Origin: Oscillospiraceae bacterium | GTDB lineage: Bacteria; Bacillota; Clostridia; Oscillospirales; UBA929 | Assembly (NCBI GenBank): GCA_031271525.1 | Contig: JAISVO010000011.1 | Span: 1-7,826, forward strand | Direction: 5' to 3' | Length of the DNA stretch: 7,826 bases | Part shown: piece by piece, positions 4,947 through 7,826 of the stretch | Numbering within the stretch: the first letter of the stretch is position 1 | Layout: each line of letters opens with the position of its first letter | Program-made: the position numbers and the translations under genes | The notes under the pieces: generated by a model | The model's input: only the letters and a program-made list of their open reading frames with translations | Databases searched by the model: none | Told to the model about the DNA's origin: nothing

Positions 4947-5614
4947 ATGTCTTCTACGACCTCCACCTGCACTCCTGCCTGTCGCCCTGCGCCGATGACG
5001 ACATGACGCCGGGAAACCTCTGCGGGATGGCGAAGCTCGCCGGCTTGCAGGCGATCGCGCTGACCGACCACAACACCTGCGGCAACGTCCGGGTGTTCTG
5101 TTCCTATGCGAAGCGTCTGGGGCTGGTCGGCGTACCCGGGATGGAGCTGACCACCCGGGAGGAGATCCATGTGGTCTGCCTCTTCCCATCCTGTGAGGAC
5201 GCCGAGCGGTTCGGGGACTATGCCTACGGCAAGTTGCCGGATATCCCGAATAACACGGAGGTGTTCGGGAACCAGATCCTGACCGGCATTGAGGACGAGC
5301 CAAGGGGGGTTGAACCCCGTCTCCTGTTCGGGGCCGCCGACATCGGAATCTATGAGGTTGCGCCGCTGGTTCAGGCATACAACGGGGTTGCGTTCCCGGC
5401 GCATATCGACCGGGGCGCGTTCTCGCTGCTCGCGATCCTCGGGCTGTATGACCCGTCGCTGGGCTTCTCCTTCACCGAGCGCCCGGGGGTCGGCCTGCCT
5501 CACATCGAAAATTCCGACGCGCATTGGCTCGGCGGGATCCCCGACGCGGCGAATTGCCTAAATATACCCGCGCTTACGGCGCAAGGGGTTATTGACGGGC
5601 TGAAAGCGTTATGA
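4943..5614 (+). CDS. PHP-domain metal-dependent phosphoesterase, 223 aa
   Basis: The protein is a complete PHP (polymerase and histidinol phosphatase) domain. Metal-ligand motifs appear in order: HLHS (H8, H10), an acidic ADDD stretch (17-20), TDHNT (D42, H43), GMELT (E68), EEIHV (H76), PAHIDR (H154) and NSDAHW (D192, H194). All seem intact, so it should be an active phosphoesterase using two or three metal ions. Relatives include TrpH/RNase AM-type 5'-3' exonucleases and pAp or nucleotide phosphatases; the substrate here is unknown. The GTG at 4943 overlaps the previous stop as GTGA and has no strong ribosome binding site, so translational coupling is likely; any later Met would remove the HLHS motif. 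It is the last gene before a new promoter, and the -35 box of that promoter lies inside its coding sequence. Its location suggests a nucleotide or phosphoprotein signal-removing role, which is speculative. Confidence 0.87.
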   Translation: MNVFYDLHLHSCLSPCADDDMTPGNLCGMAKLAGLQAIALTDHNTCGNVRVFCSYAKRLGLVGVPGMELTTREEIHVVCLFPSCEDAERFGDYAYGKLPDIPNNTEVFGNQILTGIEDEPRGVEPRLLFGAADIGIYEVAPLVQAYNGVAFPAHIDRGAFSLLAILGLYDPSLGFSFTERPGVGLPHIENSDAHWLGGIPDAANCLNIPALTAQGVIDGLKAL

Positions 5615-5620
5615 TATACT
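5592..5620 (+). promoter_or_regulatory. Sigma-70/sigma-A promoter of the structural hydrogenase operon, overlapping the PHP gene end
   Basis: TTGACG (5592-5597) and TATACT (5615-5620) are 17 nt apart. The TGA stop codon of the PHP gene (5612-5614) sits exactly where an extended -10 TGn element would be. The leader to the ATG at 5680 is about 53 nt. No obvious Rex-type TTGTTAA/TTAACAA repeat is seen around it. Confidence 0.85.
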
Positions 5621-5654
5621 TTTCTTTGAGACTCTGAACGATATAGGTTTTACT

Positions 5655-5674
5655 TCACGGAGGAAAGGAAGGAA
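5655..5674 (+). promoter_or_regulatory. Extended purine-rich ribosome binding site of the HydC gene
   Basis: A run of overlapping GGAGG, AGGAAAGG and AGGAAGGA sequences ends about 5 nt before the ATG at 5680. It offers several Shine-Dalgarno registers and implies strong translation of the first hydrogenase subunit. Confidence 0.6.
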
Positions 5675-5679
5675 GACAC

Positions 5680-6177
5680 ATGCCCAACGCCAAAACCGTG
5701 GTGCCCTTCGCGGCGACCCCCGAACAGCTCCGGCAGCTGGACGGCGTGATCGAAAGCCACAAGGGTCAGCCCGGCGCAGCCATGCCCATCCTGCAGGAGG
5801 CGCAGGAGATCTTTGGGTATCTGCCCGAGGAGGTACAGCTCAAAATCGCGGATGCCTTGGGGGTCAGCCTGAGCGAAATCTACGGCGTGGTCAGCTTCTA
5901 CACCCAGTTTTCCGTCAACCCCAAAGGAAAGAAGCAGGTCTCGGTCTGTATGGGCACCGCCTGCTATGTCAAGGGCGCGGCGGACGTCCTAGAACGGGTG
6001 GAGAACAAGATCGGCTGTAAGGCCGGCTCGATCACAAAGGACGGCGCGTTCTCGGTGGACGCCACCCGCTGTATCGGCGCCTGCGGACTCGCGCCGGTGA
6101 TGACGGTGGACGGCGACGTCTACGGACGGTTGCTGCCGGATGAGGTGGACGGCATTCTGGAAAAATATATGGCATGA
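5680..6177 (+). CDS. hydC: HydC/NuoE-like [2Fe-2S] subunit of the NAD-dependent [FeFe]-hydrogenase, 165 aa
   Basis: The protein matches the 24-kDa NuoE/HndA family over its full length. An N-terminal helical bundle contains the PILQEAQEIFGYLPEE motif (36-51) and VSLSEIYGVVSFYTQF (62-77). The C-terminal thioredoxin-like domain holds one [2Fe-2S] cluster in the CMGTAC...CIGAC pattern (C90, C95, C131, C135). In bifurcating hydrogenases this subunit joins HydB and HydA and passes electrons between their Fe-S clusters. Its length and cysteine spacing are typical. It is the first gene behind the promoter at 5592-5620, and its stop overlaps the following start as ATGA. The hydrogenase reading rests on the HndB-like and NuoF-like genes downstream and the hydrogenase module upstream, with no complex I genes present. 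It could alternatively serve an NAD-dependent formate dehydrogenase. Confidence 0.93.
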   Translation: MPNAKTVVPFAATPEQLRQLDGVIESHKGQPGAAMPILQEAQEIFGYLPEEVQLKIADALGVSLSEIYGVVSFYTQFSVNPKGKKQVSVCMGTACYVKGAADVLERVENKIGCKAGSITKDGAFSVDATRCIGACGLAPVMTVDGDVYGRLLPDEVDGILEKYMA

Positions 6178-6710
6178 AAGAACTGTCCCTGCACATTCTG
6201 GACATCGCGATGAACAGCGTCAAGGCGGGCGCAAGCTTGATCGAAATCACCCTCACCGAGGCTGGTGGGGTCCTGACCGTCACAGTCCGTGACGACGGGG
6301 CGGGGATGACGCCCGAGTTCTTAGCGACGGTGACCGACCCCTTCACAACCACCCGGACGACCCGGAAGGTCGGGTTGGGGATCCCCCTGCTAAAGCTTGC
6401 CGCCGAACAGACCGGGGGAACCTTTGCCATCGAGAGCGCCCCCGGCGCGGGAACAACTGTAACGACGGCGTTCCATACGGGGCATATGGACAACCCTCCC
6501 CTCGGCGACATCGCGGGAAGCGTCATGTCGCTGATTCAAGGTTCGCCGGACATTGACGTTGTCTATACCCATTCGGCCCCGGCGGGCGAGGCGTCGCTCG
6601 ATACCCGGGTCCTGCGGGAGGCGCTGGGCGGCATCCCGCTGGAGTCCCCGGATGTGCTGCTCTGGATACAACAGACCATCGAGGAAGAGGAAAGGAGTTT
6701 TCAACCTTGA
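6174..6710 (+). CDS. Histidine-kinase-like ATP-binding protein without a dimerisation/phosphoacceptor domain, 178 aa
   Basis: This is a GHKL ATPase domain at the very N terminus. The N box is LHILDIAMNSVKAGA with N14, the G1 box is DDGAGM (40-45), the F-box-like segment is DPFTTTR (55-61) and the G2 box is GLGIP (67-71). No histidine-bearing HisKA domain, sensor domain or membrane segment is present. About 75 C-terminal residues (104-178) follow the ATPase fold and resemble nothing I can name; they contain a short acidic helix IEEEE. A gene of this kind commonly lies between hydC and the hndB-like gene in acetogen and clostridial clusters, and its product is generally considered accessory rather than part of the purified complex. 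It may phosphorylate or remodel a partner; the substrate is unknown. The start overlaps the hydC stop as ATGA, and its own stop overlaps the next start as TTGA. Confidence 0.87.
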   Translation: MKELSLHILDIAMNSVKAGASLIEITLTEAGGVLTVTVRDDGAGMTPEFLATVTDPFTTTRTTRKVGLGIPLLKLAAEQTGGTFAIESAPGAGTTVTTAFHTGHMDNPPLGDIAGSVMSLIQGSPDIDVVYTHSAPAGEASLDTRVLREALGGIPLESPDVLLWIQQTIEEEERSFQP

Positions 6711-7078
6711 AAAGTATAGAAGACTTGAAAAAAATCCGAGAGGAAACCCTCAAGAACATCAACCTCCGCAAAGAGGACAACGACCACGCGGTGCGGGTCG
6801 TCGTCGGCATGGCGACCTGCGGGATCGCCGCCGGCGCCCGTCCGGTGCTCGCCGCCTGTCTGGAGGAAGTGCGGGTGCGCAACCTCGCGGACGTCGCTGT
6901 CACCCAGACCGGCTGTATCGGCGTCTGCCGCTTAGAGCCGATCGTCGAGGTCTTCACCCCCGGGCAGGAGAAGGTCACCTATGTTAAGATGACGCCGGAG
7001 AAAGCCCGGCGGGTGATCGCGGAGCATGTCGTCAACCGGCAGGTCGTCTCCGAATACACCATCGGCGCGGCAGAGTAG
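6707..7078 (+). CDS. HndB/HydD-like (2Fe-2S) ferredoxin-fold protein, 123 aa
   Basis: The TTG start at 6707 is supported by AAAGGAG 9 nt upstream, by the TTGA overlap with the previous stop and by the typical N terminus MKSIEDLKKIREETLKNI. The product is a thioredoxin-like ferredoxin-fold protein of the HndB/HydD type, normally encoded between the NuoE-like and NuoF-like genes of bifurcating hydrogenases. Its cysteines are C38 in MATCGIAAGAR, C51, and C70 and C74 in QTGCIGVC. The second cysteine of the usual C-x4-C pair is missing: position 43 is glycine, and C51 lies 13 residues after C38. A normal [2Fe-2S] cluster is therefore doubtful. From memory, relatives also lack that cysteine, so it may be a scaffold subunit. 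It sits 13 nt before HydB and is clearly in the same operon. Confidence 0.88.
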   Translation: MKSIEDLKKIREETLKNINLRKEDNDHAVRVVVGMATCGIAAGARPVLAACLEEVRVRNLADVAVTQTGCIGVCRLEPIVEVFTPGQEKVTYVKMTPEKARRVIAEHVVNRQVVSEYTIGAAE

Positions 7079-7084
7079 GAGGGG
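7077..7084 (+). promoter_or_regulatory. Strong ribosome binding site of the HydB gene
   Basis: AGGAGGGG begins within the TAG stop of the preceding gene and ends 7 nt before the ATG at 7092. It fixes the HydB start. Confidence 0.8.
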
Positions 7085-7091
7085 TTAAGAA

Positions 7092-7826
7092 ATGGAATTG
7101 GTCAGGAGTCATATCCTCGTCTGCGCCGGCACGGGATGCAGCGCAGGCGGAAGCGAGAAGGTCATCGAAGGGTTTGAGGCATGGCTCAAAGCCGAGGGAA
7201 TGGACAAAGAGGCGAAGGTCGTGAAAACCGGCTGCTTCGGCCTTTGCGCCCTCGGTCCGATCGTCGTTGTCTACCCCGAGGGGTCCTTCTACACCCGGGT
7301 CACCCCCGAGGACACCGAAGAGATCGTCAAGGAGCATATTGTCAAAGGGCGGGTCGTCAACCGGCTTCTCTATCAGCCGGACACCGCCGAGGCGGTCTCC
7401 TCCCTCAGCGAGACCCCTTTCTACAAAAAGCAGCTCCGGATCGCCCTCCGCAACTGCGGCGTGATCAACCCCGAGGTTATCGACGAGTATATTGCCTTCG
7501 ACGGCTACTCCGCGCTGGGCACGGTCCTCACCGAGATGAAGCCGGGCGACGTGATCGACATCCTGAAGAAAGCGGGGCTTCGCGGGCGGGGCGGCGCGGG
7601 CTTCCCTACCGGGATGAAATGGGAGTTCGCCGCCCGGGAAAAAAGTGATAAGAAATACGTCTGCTGCAACGCCGACGAAGGCGACCCGGGCGCGTTCATG
7701 GACCGCTCGGTGCTGGAGGGCGACCCGCACAGCTTAATCGAGGCGATGACGATCGCCGGGTATACAATCGGCGCGGACGAGGGCTATATCTATGTGCGCG
7801 CCGAGTACCCGATCGCGGTCAAGCGC
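7092..7826 (+). CDS. hydB: HydB/NuoF-like NAD(H)- and FMN-binding subunit of the [FeFe]-hydrogenase (3' partial)
   Basis: An uninterrupted frame of 245 codons runs to the right edge. It starts MELVRSHILVCAGTGCSAGG. The N-terminal thioredoxin-like [2Fe-2S] domain has C11, C16, C48 and C52. A linker follows, and then the start of the NuoF 51-kDa domain: AGLRGRGGAGFPTGMKW (161-177), the glycine-rich FMN/NADH-binding loop, and CNADEGDPGAFMDR (192-205) with LEGDPH. The N-terminal ferredoxin-like domain is typical of HydB/HndC rather than of complex I NuoF, which normally begins nearer the flavin domain. HydB is the flavin subunit where NAD(H) electrons enter and the proposed site of electron bifurcation. 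The rest of the FMN domain, the SLBB and the C-terminal Fe-S motifs lie beyond the window, and HydA is expected next. Start choice is firm because of AGGAGGGG at 7077-7084. Confidence 0.93.
   Translation, partial: MELVRSHILVCAGTGCSAGGSEKVIEGFEAWLKAEGMDKEAKVVKTGCFGLCALGPIVVVYPEGSFYTRVTPEDTEEIVKEHIVKGRVVNRLLYQPDTAEAVSSLSETPFYKKQLRIALRNCGVINPEVIDEYIAFDGYSALGTVLTEMKPGDVIDILKKAGLRGRGGAGFPTGMKWEFAAREKSDKKYVCCNADEGDPGAFMDRSVLEGDPHSLIEAMTIAGYTIGADEGYIYVRAEYPIAVKR

Noticed and set aside
4928..5524. Minus-strand open frame of 198 codons opposite the PHP gene
   Set aside because: Its composition is that of a shadow frame and the plus strand encodes an intact PHP domain.
5621..5679. Riboswitch or Rex operator in the HydC leader
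   Set aside because: The leader is short, has no extended stem or recognisable aptamer, and no TTGTTAA/TTAACAA-type repeat is visible.
1..7826. CRISPR array, tRNA, rRNA, insertion sequence ends or attachment sites
   Set aside because: No regularly spaced repeats, tRNA-like cloverleaf, transposase frame or flanking direct repeats were seen on either strand.

Overview
The window looks like chromosomal DNA of a GC-rich anaerobic member of the Firmicutes (class Clostridia, perhaps an Oscillospiraceae-type lineage; this placement is inference). The reasons are an electron-bifurcating [FeFe]-hydrogenase locus of clostridial layout, strong purine-rich ribosome binding sites, GTG and TTG starts used together with 4-nt gene overlaps, and near-consensus TTGACA/TATACT promoters. 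From about 1500 onward the DNA is clearly GC-rich. The first 1.4 kb is visibly AT-richer and probably has a different history.

Layout. (1) Bases 2-1375 hold the 3' part of a superfamily 1 (DNA2/NAM7/UPF1-like) helicase fused to a C-terminal DUF2726/DUF559-like nuclease domain; its Walker A part lies left of the window. (2) A 14-bp hairpin at 1414-1450 separates it from a convergent gene for a ribbon-helix-helix regulator (1504-1905, minus). (3) The 198-bp intergenic region at 1906-2103 carries two divergent near-consensus promoters, a perfect 16-bp palindrome downstream of the regulator promoter and a separate 8-9-8 inverted repeat over the -10 box of the rightward promoter. (4) A small glyoxalase-fold (VOC) gene (2104-2466) begins the rightward transcription unit. 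(5) Next, tightly packed or overlapping, come DRTGG protein A, an RsbW-like ATPase, a [FeFe]-hydrogenase-like protein of sensory type, DRTGG protein B and a PHP phosphoesterase (2500-5614). (6) A new promoter at 5592-5620, overlapping the end of the PHP gene, starts the structural hydrogenase operon: a HydC/NuoE-like subunit, a histidine-kinase-like ATPase, a HndB/HydD-like ferredoxin-fold protein and the first 245 codons of HydB/NuoF, cut by the right edge. The catalytic HydA subunit is expected just beyond it.

How the genes may work together. HydC, HydB and the expected HydA would form a cytoplasmic bifurcating hydrogenase that couples NAD(H) and ferredoxin to H2. The upstream block appears to be a regulatory or sensory module. 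Its hydrogenase-like protein keeps the four H-cluster cysteines but has lost the proton-transfer cysteine and both methionines near the active site, as in sensory [FeFe]-hydrogenases. It sits among a kinase-type ATPase, two DRTGG ligand-binding-type proteins and a phosphoesterase, a plausible H2/redox signalling relay. The gene neighbourhood recurs in Clostridia, but to my knowledge its mechanism has not been worked out; it is the best candidate here for an undescribed system.
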